From positions 3,250,138 through 3,314,137 of the forward strand of contig KI632513.1 of NCBI GenBank assembly GCA_000504425.1: DNA of 64,000 nt. The letters run 5' to 3'. Shown one piece after another: positions 36,392 to 45,687 of the stretch (position 1 is its first letter; each line of letters opens with the position of its first letter). The translations under genes were made by a program, and so were the position numbers. The DNA comes from Rhodopseudomonas palustris JSC-3b. GTDB lineage: Bacteria; Pseudomonadota; Alphaproteobacteria; Rhizobiales; Xanthobacteraceae. Under the pieces are notes generated by a model. That model worked only from the letters and a program-made list of their open reading frames with translations. It ran no database searches and was not told where the DNA came from.

Positions 36392-37114
36392 CTATTCGAC
36401 GCTGGTCGAATAGGCCCGCTCGGCCGCGGCGATCGCCTCCGGCGTGCCGACATGCATCCAGACGCCTTCCATGCGCAGCCCGAACAACCGGCCCTGTTCG
36501 CCGACGCGATCGAAAATATCGGTCAGCGAAAACTCGCCAGCCGGGGCATCGGCAAACAGCTGCGGCGACAGGATCGCGACGCCGGCATAGACGAACGGCA
36601 CCACCTCCAGCTCCTTGCGCTTGCGCAGCGTGCCGTCCGGGGTCATGGCAAAATCGCCGCGGCCGCTATAGCCGATGCTATTCGCGGTCGGTGCCATCAA
36701 CAGCAGAATATCCATCCGCGCCGGATCAAACGTGTCGGCCAGCCGCTTCAGATTGGGCTGGGCGCCGTCGATCCACATGGTATCGGCGTTGAGATGAAAG
36801 AACGGCGCGGTGCCGAGTAGCGGCAGCGCCTTCACCACCGCGCCGCCGGTGCCGAGCACCTGGTCGCGCTCGTCGGAAATCGTCACTTTCGGCGCGCTGC
36901 GTCCGGCGACATGGCTGATGATCTGATCGGGCAGGTAGTGAACGTTCACGACCGCGTCGGCGACGCCGGCTTCAGCAAGCTTGTCGAGCACATGATCGAG
37001 CAACGGCTTGCCGGCGACGCGCACCAGCGGCTTCGGCATGGTTTCGGTAATCGGCCGCATCCGCAGGCCGAGGCCCGCGGCAAGAACCATCGCTTTGGTG
37101 GGGGTAACGGACAT
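36392..37114 (-). CDS. murU: MurU-like N-acetylmuramate-1-phosphate uridylyltransferase
   Basis: A 240-residue sugar-phosphate nucleotidyltransferase: 'AMVLAAGLGLRMRPITETMP' plus KPL at the N-terminus (pyrophosphorylase signature), 'GTGGAVVKALPLLG' and 'FFHLNADTMWIDG'. With the AmgK-type kinase encoded just upstream it fits the anabolic peptidoglycan-recycling route (AmgK makes MurNAc-1-P, MurU makes UDP-MurNAc). ATG 37114 is chosen; an in-frame extension is not family-like. A mannose-1-P guanylyltransferase-like role cannot be excluded. Confidence 0.85.
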   Translation of the reverse strand: MSVTPTKAMVLAAGLGLRMRPITETMPKPLVRVAGKPLLDHVLDKLAEAGVADAVVNVHYLPDQIISHVAGRSAPKVTISDERDQVLGTGGAVVKALPLLGTAPFFHLNADTMWIDGAQPNLKRLADTFDPARMDILLLMAPTANSIGYSGRGDFAMTPDGTLRKRKELEVVPFVYAGVAILSPQLFADAPAGEFSLTDIFDRVGEQGRLFGLRMEGVWMHVGTPEAIAAAERAYSTSVE

Positions 37115-37258
37115 TTCGTAGGCGGTCCCCGGTTGTTTCGTCTGTTGTTTTCGTCTCAAGAATCGCGCGCAACAGTACCATGTTCCGCGCAGGTTCAATC
37201 GGCCGCATAACCTGCGGTCGTGACGAAGATAAGACGCGCGCAAGGGACGAAAAGGCGC

Positions 37259-37582
37259 TCAGGCGCTGGCCTGCTGGGCGCGGCCGCGCGCGGGATCGCG
37301 CTTCTTCTTGTCGTTGCGGATGAAGGTGACGCCGATCTGGTCGCCATTGACCCAGCTCAGCTCGCAGCGTCGATAAGCGAGTCCGGTGGTCGACAGCAGC
37401 AGGAAGAATTCCTTGAGGTTCAGCCCCTGGAACTCACCATCAATGGTGATTTTGGCGCCGACGTCGGAGACATCCTCGACCGTGCAAGGTCGGCGCCAAG
37501 TTCCGTCGATCGCCATCATGTGGGCTTTGAGACCGCGCTCAAATACGACTCGACCGGCCTTGCGGCGCTCCGCAACACCCAT
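37259..37582 (-). CDS. PilZ domain protein
   Basis: 107 residues, a single PilZ domain, likely a cyclic-di-GMP receptor. The ligand motifs are recognisable: 'ERRKAGRVVF' (RxxxR-type) and 'VEDVSDVGAKITID' (D-x-S-x-x-G). The C-terminus is very basic. It sits between the tsaE-amgK fusion and murU on the same strand, so the peptidoglycan-salvage genes may be linked to c-di-GMP, which is inference only. Confidence 0.88.
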   Translation of the reverse strand: MGVAERRKAGRVVFERGLKAHMMAIDGTWRRPCTVEDVSDVGAKITIDGEFQGLNLKEFFLLLSTTGLAYRRCELSWVNGDQIGVTFIRNDKKKRDPARGRAQQASA

Positions 37583-37655
37583 TCTCGTTTTCCTCCATTT
37601 CGGGGCAAGCGGAGGGTATCGGTGGCAACGCTAATAACCCGTAAAAGCGGCCGGT

Positions 37656-39179
37656 TCATTGTGCCGGTGGCGGCACATGCCGGTCATACCAGCTTTGCAG
37701 CGAGGCCAAAGCCGGGTGCGCCAGCGACCTGGTCAGATAGGTCCAGATCCGCGGCAGATGGGCGAGGTATTGCGGCTTGCCGTCGCGGCGGTTGAGCCGG
37801 GTAAAGGTGCCGAGCAGCCTTGTGTTGCGCTGCGCCGACATCACCGCATAGGTCTCGGCGAAGGCGGCCGGGTCAAAGCCTGGTTCCGCGGCGCGCCGCG
37901 CCTTGATGTAGCGCGCGAGTAGCGTCAGTTCGAGCTGCTCGGGCACGTCGATCCGGGCATCCTGCGCCAGCGACACGAGGTCATAGGCGGCGGGGCCGAG
38001 CACCGCGTCCTGGAAATCGATCAGCCCGACCCGGGCGATGCCTTCGCGATCGCCGAGCCAGATCAGATTGGGGGAATGGAAGTCGCGCAGCACCCAGGTC
38101 TGGGCGTCGGCGGCGTGCTGCAGCAGCAGAGCGCGCCACAGCTCAAGAAATTCGCGGTGGGCCGCCGCGGTCAGCGGGGTGCCGCGGTCGGGCAGATACC
38201 ATTCCGGCATCAGGCCGATCTCGATCAGCATCGCTTCGACGTCGAATTCCGGAATGGCGTAGTCCGCGCCGTCCGGCACCGGCAGCACGGCGGGCAGCGG
38301 CTCGCGATGCAGCGCCGCCAGGCAATCGGCGGCGGCCTGGTAGCGCTCCGCGATCGGCTGGCGCGGCACGCCGCCGAGGAAGCCGGCGCCGCCGAGATCC
38401 TCGGTGATCAGAAAGCCATCGCCCAGATTGGCGTGCAGGATCGCCGGCGCGGAAAAGCCGCGCTCGCGCAGGCCATGGCCGATCGCGACAAACGGCCGGA
38501 CGTCTTCGGCGAGGTGCACCGCGGCGCTGTAGGAGCGGCCGCCATAGATCGGTGGGCCATCGGGCCGGCGCGGCGCGTTCATTAGGATCAGTGGCGGGCC
38601 GTCATGAAGCAGCCGGGCATAGGAGCGGGTCGAGGCATCGCCGGCGACCCGTTCGCGCGTTGCCTCCATCTCGCCAGCCCGTTCCAGGAACGTGCGCAGC
38701 GCCTGCAGCCGCTGCACCTGGGCGGCGGCCTTGCCATAACCTTTGATCTCGGCGGCGCGGGCCACCGAGCCCAGCGCCGGGCGATGGGTCAGCGTGATCT
38801 CGATATGGTCGTCCGGCAGCACCTCCGGCGCGCGCTCGGCCCATTCGATCAGCGCCACCGTGCCCTCCGGCAGCGGCGACAGCCCGATCTCTTCGAGTTC
38901 GCCGGGATCGTCGATCCGGTACAGATCGGCGTGCAGCAGCGGAAACGACGGCAGATCGTAGGACTGCACCAGCGTGAAGGTCGGGCTCGGCACGTCGAGC
39001 TCAGGCTCGCCGGCGAGATAGCGGATCATGGCGCGCGCCGCCGCGGTCTTGCCGGCGCCGAGGTCGCCCGACAGCGCGATCACATCGCCCGGGCTGATCA
39101 GCAGCGCCAGATCGGCCATGAGATGCGCCGTGGCGGTTTCGTTGGCCAGCGCGACGGAGAATGCGAACGGCGCGGTCAT
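37656..39179 (-). CDS. TsaE-AmgK fusion (t6A ATPase plus cell-wall sugar kinase)
   Basis: 507 residues with two parts. Residues 1-150 are TsaE, the ATPase of tRNA threonylcarbamoyladenosine synthesis: 'GDVIALSGDLGAGKTAAARA', 'DVPSPTFTLVQSYD', 'IEWAERAPEVLPDDHIEI'. Residues about 170-507 are an APH-type kinase like AmgK, which phosphorylates MurNAc/GlcNAc at the anomeric position: 'RVAGDASTRSYARL', catalytic 'LRDFHSPNLIWLG', metal-binding 'VGLIDFQDAVLGP'. The fusion is continuous in frame. ATGA overlap with divL; murU lies downstream. Confidence 0.9.
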   Translation of the reverse strand: MTAPFAFSVALANETATAHLMADLALLISPGDVIALSGDLGAGKTAAARAMIRYLAGEPELDVPSPTFTLVQSYDLPSFPLLHADLYRIDDPGELEEIGLSPLPEGTVALIEWAERAPEVLPDDHIEITLTHRPALGSVARAAEIKGYGKAAAQVQRLQALRTFLERAGEMEATRERVAGDASTRSYARLLHDGPPLILMNAPRRPDGPPIYGGRSYSAAVHLAEDVRPFVAIGHGLRERGFSAPAILHANLGDGFLITEDLGGAGFLGGVPRQPIAERYQAAADCLAALHREPLPAVLPVPDGADYAIPEFDVEAMLIEIGLMPEWYLPDRGTPLTAAAHREFLELWRALLLQHAADAQTWVLRDFHSPNLIWLGDREGIARVGLIDFQDAVLGPAAYDLVSLAQDARIDVPEQLELTLLARYIKARRAAEPGFDPAAFAETYAVMSAQRNTRLLGTFTRLNRRDGKPQYLAHLPRIWTYLTRSLAHPALASLQSWYDRHVPPPAQ

Positions 39180-41695
39180 TCAGCGGCGTGACGCTGCTGG
39201 GACTGATCGATCGGGAAGCTGCAGGTCAGCGTCGTGCCCTGGCCCAGCGCCGAATCGATCCGCACCTTGCCGCCATGCAGCTCGACGAATGAGCGCACCA
39301 GCGACAGCCCAAGCCCGGCGCCGCGGTGGCGCGAGCCGTTGGAATGGCTCTCGAACCAGTCGAACACCTTTTCCTGCACTTCGGGCGCAATGCCCGGGCC
39401 GCTATCGATCACGGTGAACACGATATCGGTGGCGGTGCGCTCGGCCTTCAAGGTGACAATGGCATGCTGCGGCGAGAAGCCGACCGCATTGGCGAGCAGA
39501 TTATACAGCACCTGCACCACGCGCCGTTCGTCGGCGATGAACTGGCCGATCTCGGCATCGGCCTGCACATCGAGCGTGATGTGATCGCGCGCGAGCCGGT
39601 CCTGAATGCCTTCGCTGGCGGCGTCGATCGCCTTGAGAATATCGACCGGGCCGAGATTGAGCGTCATCGCGCCGGCGTCGATGGTGGCAAGGTCGAGAAT
39701 GTTATTGATGATGGCGAGCAGCGCGTTGGTCGAGCTGGTGATGTAGCCGAGATATTCGCCCTGCTTGTCGGTGAGCGGCCCGGTGGTCGGATCGCTGAGG
39801 AAATGCGCGAAGCCGATAATGGTGGTGAGCGGCGAGCGCAGCTCGTAGGAGACGTGGTGCACGAAGTCGATCTTCATCTGATCGGCGGCTTCCAGCGCCT
39901 CGTTGCGCTCGCGCAGCGCCCGCTCGACGTTCTCGGTATCGGTGATGTCCTGGAACGTCAGCATGGTGGCGCCGTCGGGCAGCGGCATGGTCAGGCAGGC
40001 GAGCACGCTGCCATCCTTGCGCTGCAGCTTGAGCGGCACCGGCACCCGGTTCTCAATGCTGGTGATGGCGGTGCGCAGCGTCTGCCAGATCGCGCCATTG
40101 TCGAACAGCGGCCGGCACCAATCGATCACCGTCTCGATATGCGGCTGCTGCTGCAGCGCTTCTTCCGACAGATTCCAGAGCCGGGTGAAGGACGGGTTGA
40201 ACAGCCGCGCGCAGCCATTGCTGCCGAACACCGCGACCGCTTCGGCGAGATTGTCGAGCGTCTCGCGCTGGACGGTGATCAGCGCATCGTAGCGCCGCGC
40301 GAGATCGAGCTTTTCGGTGACGTCGTCGAACAGATAGGTGACGCCGCCTTCCAGATTGGGCGTGGTGACGATGCTGAGCGCGCGGCCATCGGGCAGATAC
40401 CAGACGTCCTTGGTGGCATCGACGGCGCGATAGGCGTCGTACAGCCGGTTCTTCCAGGCGCGGAAATCGGCCTGTTCGGGCAGCTTGCGCGCGGCGCGCA
40501 GCTTGTCGAGCAGCGTCGATTCGTCGGGATTGGAATCGAGGAACGCAGTGTCGAGATCGAACAGCCGGCGATAAGAGTCGTTGTAGAACGCCAGCCGGTG
40601 TTGCTCGTCGAACACCGCGACACCGGACGACAATTGGTCGAGCGTGCGGCGATGGGAATCGGCCATCCGCGCGAGCGAGGCTTTTAGCGCGGCGGCTTCG
40701 TTGACGTCGATTGCCATGCCGGCGCTGCCGCCGCGCACCTTCTGGGCATAGACGTCGAACATCCGCCGCTCGCCGCCGACCACGATCGGCAGCCGGGCGC
40801 GGAACGCGGCGCTGTCATTGAGGCCGCGCGCCAGCGCTTCGCGATCATGGCTGTCGAGCAGCTCGACATTGTGCTGCACCGCTTCGGTGATGCTGGTGGC
40901 CTCGGCGGCGCGCGCATAGGCGGCGTTGGCAAAGGTCAGTTCGCCATTAGCGCGCCGGGTCCAGATCGGCCAGGGCGCGGCGAAGGCGAAGTCGCGCAGC
41001 ATCTCGGTTTCTTCGTGCAGCTCGCGATAGCGCTCGGTCATCTCGGCAAGCTCGCGGCGCAGCCCGCTCAGCTCGCGAATGCGCACGATCGCCTGGCCGC
41101 CGACCGCGCGGCCCATCGCCTCGATGCTGCGGCCGGACGAGGTGACCAGATGCAGCACAAAGCTCTCGCCCGATTCCAGCAGCGCGTCGACGGCATGGTC
41201 CATGCGCAGCGCCGGCTCCGGCGGCATCCAGGTTCCGAACGCCAGCACCCGATGCGGCTGCGGCGCGCCTTCCGGCGACGGCGGAATCAGCAGCGCGATA
41301 TCGCCGGAAATCTGCGGGCGGTCATCGCCCGCCGCCCAGGAAATCAGCACCTGCGGTTCGGCGAACAGCAGCGCGCGGAAGCGGTCGCTTTCGATCTGCA
41401 GGCTCTGGATGTCGTCGCGCAGCCGCGCTTCGCAGGCCGCCGCGCGCATCCGGGTGCGCATCAATTGGATCGTGGCCAGCACCGTGAAGCCGAGAATGCC
41501 GGCGGCGATGGTCACCACGCCAAGTTCCTGGCGGTTCAGGTCGAACAGCTCGGCTGCGGCGTCCAGCATCGAGGTTTCGGCGCGCGCCGGCGTCGCCGCG
41601 GTCAGCAGGGTGGCGGCGAGCCCGATAGAGCTGCTGCGTGCCAGCGAAGTGCACGACAGCAGCGTCCGACGCACCGATGCGATTACGCCTGCCAT
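39176..41695 (-). CDS. divL: DivL-like sensor (pseudo)kinase with Tyr in the H-box
   Basis: 839 residues from ATG 41695: an N-terminal hydrophobic stretch and one clear helix ('LGVVTIAAGILGFTVLATIQ', about 58-77), then PAS-type repeats (about 235-590), HisKA and HATPase_c. The H-box reads 'DFVHHVSYELRSPLTTIIGF': Tyr617 takes the place of the phospho-accepting His, the hallmark of DivL. The ATP-lid boxes are intact ('VVQVLYNLLANAVGFSP', 'IDSGPGI', 'GAGLGLSLV'). In Caulobacter DivL controls CckA and hence CtrA. ATGA overlap with tsaE-amgK. Confidence 0.88.
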   Translation of the reverse strand: MAGVIASVRRTLLSCTSLARSSSIGLAATLLTAATPARAETSMLDAAAELFDLNRQELGVVTIAAGILGFTVLATIQLMRTRMRAAACEARLRDDIQSLQIESDRFRALLFAEPQVLISWAAGDDRPQISGDIALLIPPSPEGAPQPHRVLAFGTWMPPEPALRMDHAVDALLESGESFVLHLVTSSGRSIEAMGRAVGGQAIVRIRELSGLRRELAEMTERYRELHEETEMLRDFAFAAPWPIWTRRANGELTFANAAYARAAEATSITEAVQHNVELLDSHDREALARGLNDSAAFRARLPIVVGGERRMFDVYAQKVRGGSAGMAIDVNEAAALKASLARMADSHRRTLDQLSSGVAVFDEQHRLAFYNDSYRRLFDLDTAFLDSNPDESTLLDKLRAARKLPEQADFRAWKNRLYDAYRAVDATKDVWYLPDGRALSIVTTPNLEGGVTYLFDDVTEKLDLARRYDALITVQRETLDNLAEAVAVFGSNGCARLFNPSFTRLWNLSEEALQQQPHIETVIDWCRPLFDNGAIWQTLRTAITSIENRVPVPLKLQRKDGSVLACLTMPLPDGATMLTFQDITDTENVERALRERNEALEAADQMKIDFVHHVSYELRSPLTTIIGFAHFLSDPTTGPLTDKQGEYLGYITSSTNALLAIINNILDLATIDAGAMTLNLGPVDILKAIDAASEGIQDRLARDHITLDVQADAEIGQFIADERRVVQVLYNLLANAVGFSPQHAIVTLKAERTATDIVFTVIDSGPGIAPEVQEKVFDWFESHSNGSRHRGAGLGLSLVRSFVELHGGKVRIDSALGQGTTLTCSFPIDQSQQRHAAE

Positions 41696-41707
41696 AGATT
41701 GCCCCAA

Positions 41708-42049
41708 AACCGCACGCCCATCGCATCGTCCTGATCAGCCGTCCGGCAATTGTTCAGCGCCGAAGTTTGGGCCGCAAGCCATCCTTGCGGCAACTCCGGT
41801 GCCCAACACAGGCCTGGCATTGCTGATCGTGATCGAAACGTCGTTCGCGAATCGTCGGACATTATCGCCTTCGCGACTCTTCCGGTAAGAGTCCAGACCG
41901 TGAACGCCGCGGCCCGGATGGCGGCAAATATTTTTCGCCGCAGCTCTTGCCAGGATTCGCGGCGCAGCGCGAATGATGACCGAACAAATCGCCCGCGTCT
42001 GCTGCTGTAGTTCCCGGGGGCTGCGTTCGGAAGCGCTGCGGCCCGAAGC
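41708..42049. other. divL upstream region, no gene
   Basis: 342 bp between divL and dut, both on the minus strand. It holds a perfect 7-bp hairpin GACTCTT-CCGGT-AAGAGTC (41875-41893) and some AT-rich stretches (CAAATATTTTTCG near 41925). No coding frame, and no clear promoter or CtrA site, was recognised. Confidence 0.6.
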
Positions 42050-42502
42050 TCAGCGGCCGGTGGAACCGAAGCCGCCGCTGCCGCGCGCGCTATCCGGCAG
42101 CGTCTCGACCGGCTGCCACAGCGCCTGCTCGACCTTGGCGATCACCAGCTGAGCGATCCGTTCTCCGCGGCGAACGACGAACGGCGCCTGGCCGTGATTG
42201 ATCAGCAGCACGCCGATCTCGCCGCGATAATCGGCGTCGATCGTGCCCGGCGCATTGAGCACGGTGACGCCGTGCTTGGCGGCGAGGCCGGAGCGCGGCC
42301 GCACCTGGGCCTCAAAGCCTTCCGGCAGCGCGATGTGCAGCCCGGTCGGCACCAGCGCGCTGCGGCCCGGCTCAAGCGTCAGCGGCGCGTCATCGGCAAC
42401 CGCGGCGATCAGATCGAGCCCGGCGGCGTGCGCGGTCTGATAGGCCGGCAGCGGCAGCCCTTCGGCATGCGGCGCCTGCTGGATGGCAATCGAAACGGTC
42501 AC
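42050..42502 (-). CDS. dut: dUTP pyrophosphatase
   Basis: Trimeric enzyme that hydrolyses dUTP to dUMP, keeping uracil out of DNA. 150 residues with the five dUTPase motifs: '[10 protein letters not shown]', '[15 protein letters not shown]', '[20 protein letters not shown]', '[12 protein letters not shown]', and C-terminal '[12 protein letters not shown]'. GTG 42502 overlaps the coaBC stop as GTGA, so it is translationally coupled to coaBC, a frequent pairing. Confidence 0.96.
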   Translation of the reverse strand: MTVSIAIQQAPHAEGLPLPAYQTAHAAGLDLIAAVADDAPLTLEPGRSALVPTGLHIALPEGFEAQVRPRSGLAAKHGVTVLNAPGTIDADYRGEIGVLLINHGQAPFVVRRGERIAQLVIAKVEQALWQPVETLPDSARGSGGFGSTGR

Positions 42503-43929
42503 GCGTCAACACTCCCGGTGGCATCCGCGATGCGCTGCACCAGCGCGGCGGCGACTTGGTCTTTGGCCATCACCGGCCAGGCTTCATGGCGGATCTCTTC
42601 GCCATCGCGGATCAACAGATGCACGGTGTTGCGGTCGCCGCCCATCACGCCGGTCGCGGGCGAGACGTCATTGGCGACGATCCAGTCGCAGCGCTTGCGC
42701 TGCAGCTTGGCGGTGGCGTGGTCGATCAGATGTTCGGTCTCGGCCGCAAAGCCGATCACCAGCGGCGGCCGGCCGTGCTGGCGCTGGGCGATGGTGGCGA
42801 GAATGTCCGGGTTTTCGACCAGTTGCAGCGGCGGCACGCCATTGCCGTCCTTCTTCAGCTTCTGGCCGCCTTCTTCGGCGACGCGCCAATCGGCGACCGC
42901 GGCGGCAAAGATCGCGATATCGGCCGGCAGCGCAGCTTCCACCGCGGCCAGCATGTCGCGCGCCGCTTCCACCCGGATCACCCGGACGCCGGGCGGATCG
43001 CGCAGTTCCACCGGGCCGGCGATCAGCGTCACGCTGGCGCCAGCGGCCTGCGCGGCGGCGGCAATGGCAAAGCCCTGCTTGCCGCTGGAGCGGTTGGCGA
43101 TGTAGCGCACCGGGTCGATCGGCTCATGGGTCGGGCCTGCGGTGATCAGCACGTGCTTGCCGGCCAAGGGCTGCGGCGCGGCCGGGCGCAGCAGCGCTTC
43201 GGCGGCGGCGGCGATCTGCAGCGGCTCGGCCATCCGGCCAACGCCCGCTTCGCCGGCTTCCGCCATCTCCCCGGCAAACGGCCCGATCAGTTTGACGCCG
43301 TCGCGCACAAGCTGCGCAACGTTGCGGCGGGTCGCCGGGTTGTTCCACATCATCGGATTCATGGCCGGCGCCAGCAGGATCGGGCGGTTGCTGGCCAGCA
43401 GAATCGCGCTGGCGAGGTCGTTGGCGTGGCCATTGGCCATCTTCGCCATCAAATCGGCGGTGGCCGGCGCCACCACGATCAGCGCGCAGTCGCGCCCAAG
43501 CCGGATATGGCCGGCGTCGAACTCGCTCTGCGGATCGAACAGATCGGTATAGACGCGCTGATGCGACAGTGCGCTGGCGGTGAGCGGGGTCACGAATTGC
43601 TGCGCGGCGGCGGTCAGCACGCAGCGCACCTCAAAGCCGCGCTCTTTCAGCCGGCGGATCAGGTCCATCGACTTGTAGGCGGCGATGCCGCCGCCGACGA
43701 TCAGCGTGATGCGCGGCGCGGCGCCACCCGGCGCGGTGGTTTCGGTGGGGGGCAGCTCGGCGCGCTCGATGCCGTCGCTCGGCGCTGGCTCGGCCAAGGG
43801 CGATTGCTGCGCCGCCTCGCGCAAAATGCTGCGCACTTCATCTTCCATCGAACGGCCATTGCGCGCGGCGCGCTGGCGCAGCTCGGATTTGATGGCCTCG
43901 TCGAGCTTACGGATGGTGAGGTTGGCCAT
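42499..43929 (-). CDS. coaBC: CoaBC with an N-terminal ribbon-helix-helix (FitA-like) domain
   Basis: Makes 4'-phosphopantetheine from 4'-phosphopantothenate and Cys for coenzyme A. 476 residues from ATG 43929. Residues 1-39 ('[20 protein letters not shown]', '[16 protein letters not shown]') look like a FitA-type ribbon-helix-helix DNA-binding domain; a Pro/Thr-rich linker follows (40-73). CoaC: '[20 protein letters not shown]', '[18 protein letters not shown]'. CoaB: '[20 protein letters not shown]', 'AAAVADWRV', 'GFAAETEHL'. Followed by dut; ubiB lies 180 bp upstream. Confidence 0.93.
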   Translation of the reverse strand: MANLTIRKLDEAIKSELRQRAARNGRSMEDEVRSILREAAQQSPLAEPAPSDGIERAELPPTETTAPGGAAPRITLIVGGGIAAYKSMDLIRRLKERGFEVRCVLTAAAQQFVTPLTASALSHQRVYTDLFDPQSEFDAGHIRLGRDCALIVVAPATADLMAKMANGHANDLASAILLASNRPILLAPAMNPMMWNNPATRRNVAQLVRDGVKLIGPFAGEMAEAGEAGVGRMAEPLQIAAAAEALLRPAAPQPLAGKHVLITAGPTHEPIDPVRYIANRSSGKQGFAIAAAAQAAGASVTLIAGPVELRDPPGVRVIRVEAARDMLAAVEAALPADIAIFAAAVADWRVAEEGGQKLKKDGNGVPPLQLVENPDILATIAQRQHGRPPLVIGFAAETEHLIDHATAKLQRKRCDWIVANDVSPATGVMGGDRNTVHLLIRDGEEIRHEAWPVMAKDQVAAALVQRIADATGSVDA

Positions 43930-43952
43930 GCGGTCTTCCCTTCGATCCGCGC

Positions 43953-44046
43953 CCGTCAGGTCCCGCTTAGGTCGCGGGCAGCCACGCCGTTCGGGTCTGC
44001 TGCGGATCAAAACGTGGATGGCCGGGCGGGACCCGGCCATGACGGC
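43953..44046. repeat. Dispersed palindromic repeat, family A (inverted copy)
   Basis: Reading the minus strand: CGTCATGGCCGGGTCCCGCC, GGCCATCCACGTTTTGATCC, then GCCCGCGACCTAAGCGGGAC. It sits 24 bp upstream of the coaBC start codon, within the promoter area. Confidence 0.8.
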
Positions 44047-44066
44047 GAGGATGCGGGACTATGCCA

Positions 44067-44100
44067 ACTGACTGCAATGCAGGCAAGTATTGCAGTCAGT
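44067..44100. promoter_or_regulatory. Perfect 11-bp inverted repeat between ubiB and coaBC
   Basis: ACTGACTGCAA (44067-44077) and TTGCAGTCAGT (44090-44100) are separated by exactly 12 bp. It begins 10 bp after the ubiB stop and lies about 140 bp upstream of the coaBC start. Two roles are possible: a terminator-like hairpin for ubiB (but no T-run follows) or an operator. The geometry resembles the spaced inverted repeat bound by FitA, which matters because CoaBC here has a FitA-like domain. Confidence 0.6.
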
Positions 44101-44109
44101 GCTAGCGCG

Positions 44110-45687
44110 TCAGCGCAGATATTGCAGCGAGAACAGCACGCCGATGAAGGTCGCGGCGATGATCCAGAGCGCGATGGTGCGGCCCCGGCTCTTGCGCCGT
44201 TCGCTGCGGCCGATCGCGGCGATGGTTTCCGGTGCCAGCACCAGGCCGTCGCGGGTCATGGCTTCGAGCTGGTTCAGCACCGTGACCGAGCGGCTGACGA
44301 TCGACGGCAGGCCGGACAGCACCTGAACGATCTCGCCGCCACCGGCGAGCGCACTCTCAATCTTGCCGATCGGGCCGAGATTGCGCTCGATCCATTCGCG
44401 CACCACCGGGTCGGCGACCTTCCAGATGTCGAGCTTGGGATCGAACGAACGCGCCACGCCCTCGACCACCACCATGGTCTTTTGCAGCAGGATCAATTCC
44501 GGCCGGGTGCGCATGTCGAACAGCCCGGTGACCTCGAGCAGCAGCGTGAGCAGCTTGGCCATCGAGATTTCTTCGGCGGTGCGATTATGGATCGGCTCGC
44601 CGATCGCCCGGATCGCCTGCGCAAAATTCTCGACCGAATGGTGCGGCGGCACATAGCCGGCCTCGAAATGCACCTCGGCGACGCGGCGATAATTGCGGGT
44701 GATGAAGCCGAGCAGGATTTCGGCCAGGAAGCGCCGTTCCTTGGGCGCCAGCCGTCCCATGATGCCGAAATCGACCGCGACCAGCCGGCCCTCGGGGTCC
44801 AGGAACAGGTTGCCCGGATGCATGTCGGCATGGAAAAAGCCGTCGCGCAGCGCATGGCGCAGGAAGCTCTGGATCACCTTGCGGCCGAGTTCCTGGGTAT
44901 CGACCTTGGCTTCGGCGATCCGGGCGTGGTCGTTGAGCGGAATGCCGTCGATCCACTCCATGGTCAGCACGTTATGGGTGGTGCGGTCCCAGTCCACCGT
45001 CGGCACCCGGAAATCCGGGTCGTCCTTGGTGTTTTCCGCCATTTCGGAGGCTGCGGCCGCTTCCAGCCGCAGGTCCATCTCCATCGCCACCGTGCGCGAC
45101 ATGGTGTTGATGACTTCGACCAGCCGCAAGCGCCGCGCTTCCGACGAATACTGTTCGGCCTTCTCGGCGACGAAGAAGAAGTCGCTGAGATCGCGCCGGA
45201 ATCTGGCGCCGACATTGGGGCGCAGCACCTTGACCGCGACCTGCTTGCGCACGCCATCGACCTCGATCTCGCCGCGATGCACCTGGGCGATCGAGGCCGC
45301 CGCCACCGGGGCGCTCAGGCTGACAAAGGCCTGATCGACCGGGCGCTCCAGCGAAGCGGCGATGACCGCATCGGCTTCCGACTGCGAGAACGGCGGCAGC
45401 CGGTCCTGCAGGCTTTCCAGATTGCGCGCCATGGCCACACCGACCACGTCGGGCCGGGTTGCCAAAAACTGTCCGAGTTTCAGATAGGCCGGGCCGAGCT
45501 TGGTCAGCGCCAGCGACAGCCGCGGGCCGGCCGCGGCGCCGGGCCGTTCGATCAGCCGCGCCAGCCGCAGCGCCAGCCGCCCGGGCGGGGGCACCAGGGA
45601 TGGATCGACCACGCCGAACACGCCTTCACGCGCGAACACGTAGCCGGCGCGGGCCAGCCGCGCCGCATGGGTCAGTGCAGAGATCAC
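44110..45687 (-). CDS. ubiB: Ubiquinone biosynthesis protein UbiB (ABC1/ADCK-type kinase-like)
   Basis: 525-residue accessory factor of ubiquinone synthesis with an atypical protein-kinase-like fold. Seen: the KxGQ motif ('[19 protein letters not shown]', about 65-84), the Ala-rich loop '[20 protein letters not shown]', 'VKVLRPNV', '[12 protein letters not shown]' and '[11 protein letters not shown]', plus a C-terminal membrane helix ('[17 protein letters not shown]'). ATGA overlap with ubiE. Confidence 0.95.
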   Translation of the reverse strand: MISALTHAARLARAGYVFAREGVFGVVDPSLVPPPGRLALRLARLIERPGAAAGPRLSLALTKLGPAYLKLGQFLATRPDVVGVAMARNLESLQDRLPPFSQSEADAVIAASLERPVDQAFVSLSAPVAAASIAQVHRGEIEVDGVRKQVAVKVLRPNVGARFRRDLSDFFFVAEKAEQYSSEARRLRLVEVINTMSRTVAMEMDLRLEAAAASEMAENTKDDPDFRVPTVDWDRTTHNVLTMEWIDGIPLNDHARIAEAKVDTQELGRKVIQSFLRHALRDGFFHADMHPGNLFLDPEGRLVAVDFGIMGRLAPKERRFLAEILLGFITRNYRRVAEVHFEAGYVPPHHSVENFAQAIRAIGEPIHNRTAEEISMAKLLTLLLEVTGLFDMRTRPELILLQKTMVVVEGVARSFDPKLDIWKVADPVVREWIERNLGPIGKIESALAGGGEIVQVLSGLPSIVSRSVTVLNQLEAMTRDGLVLAPETIAAIGRSERRKSRGRTIALWIIAATFIGVLFSLQYLR

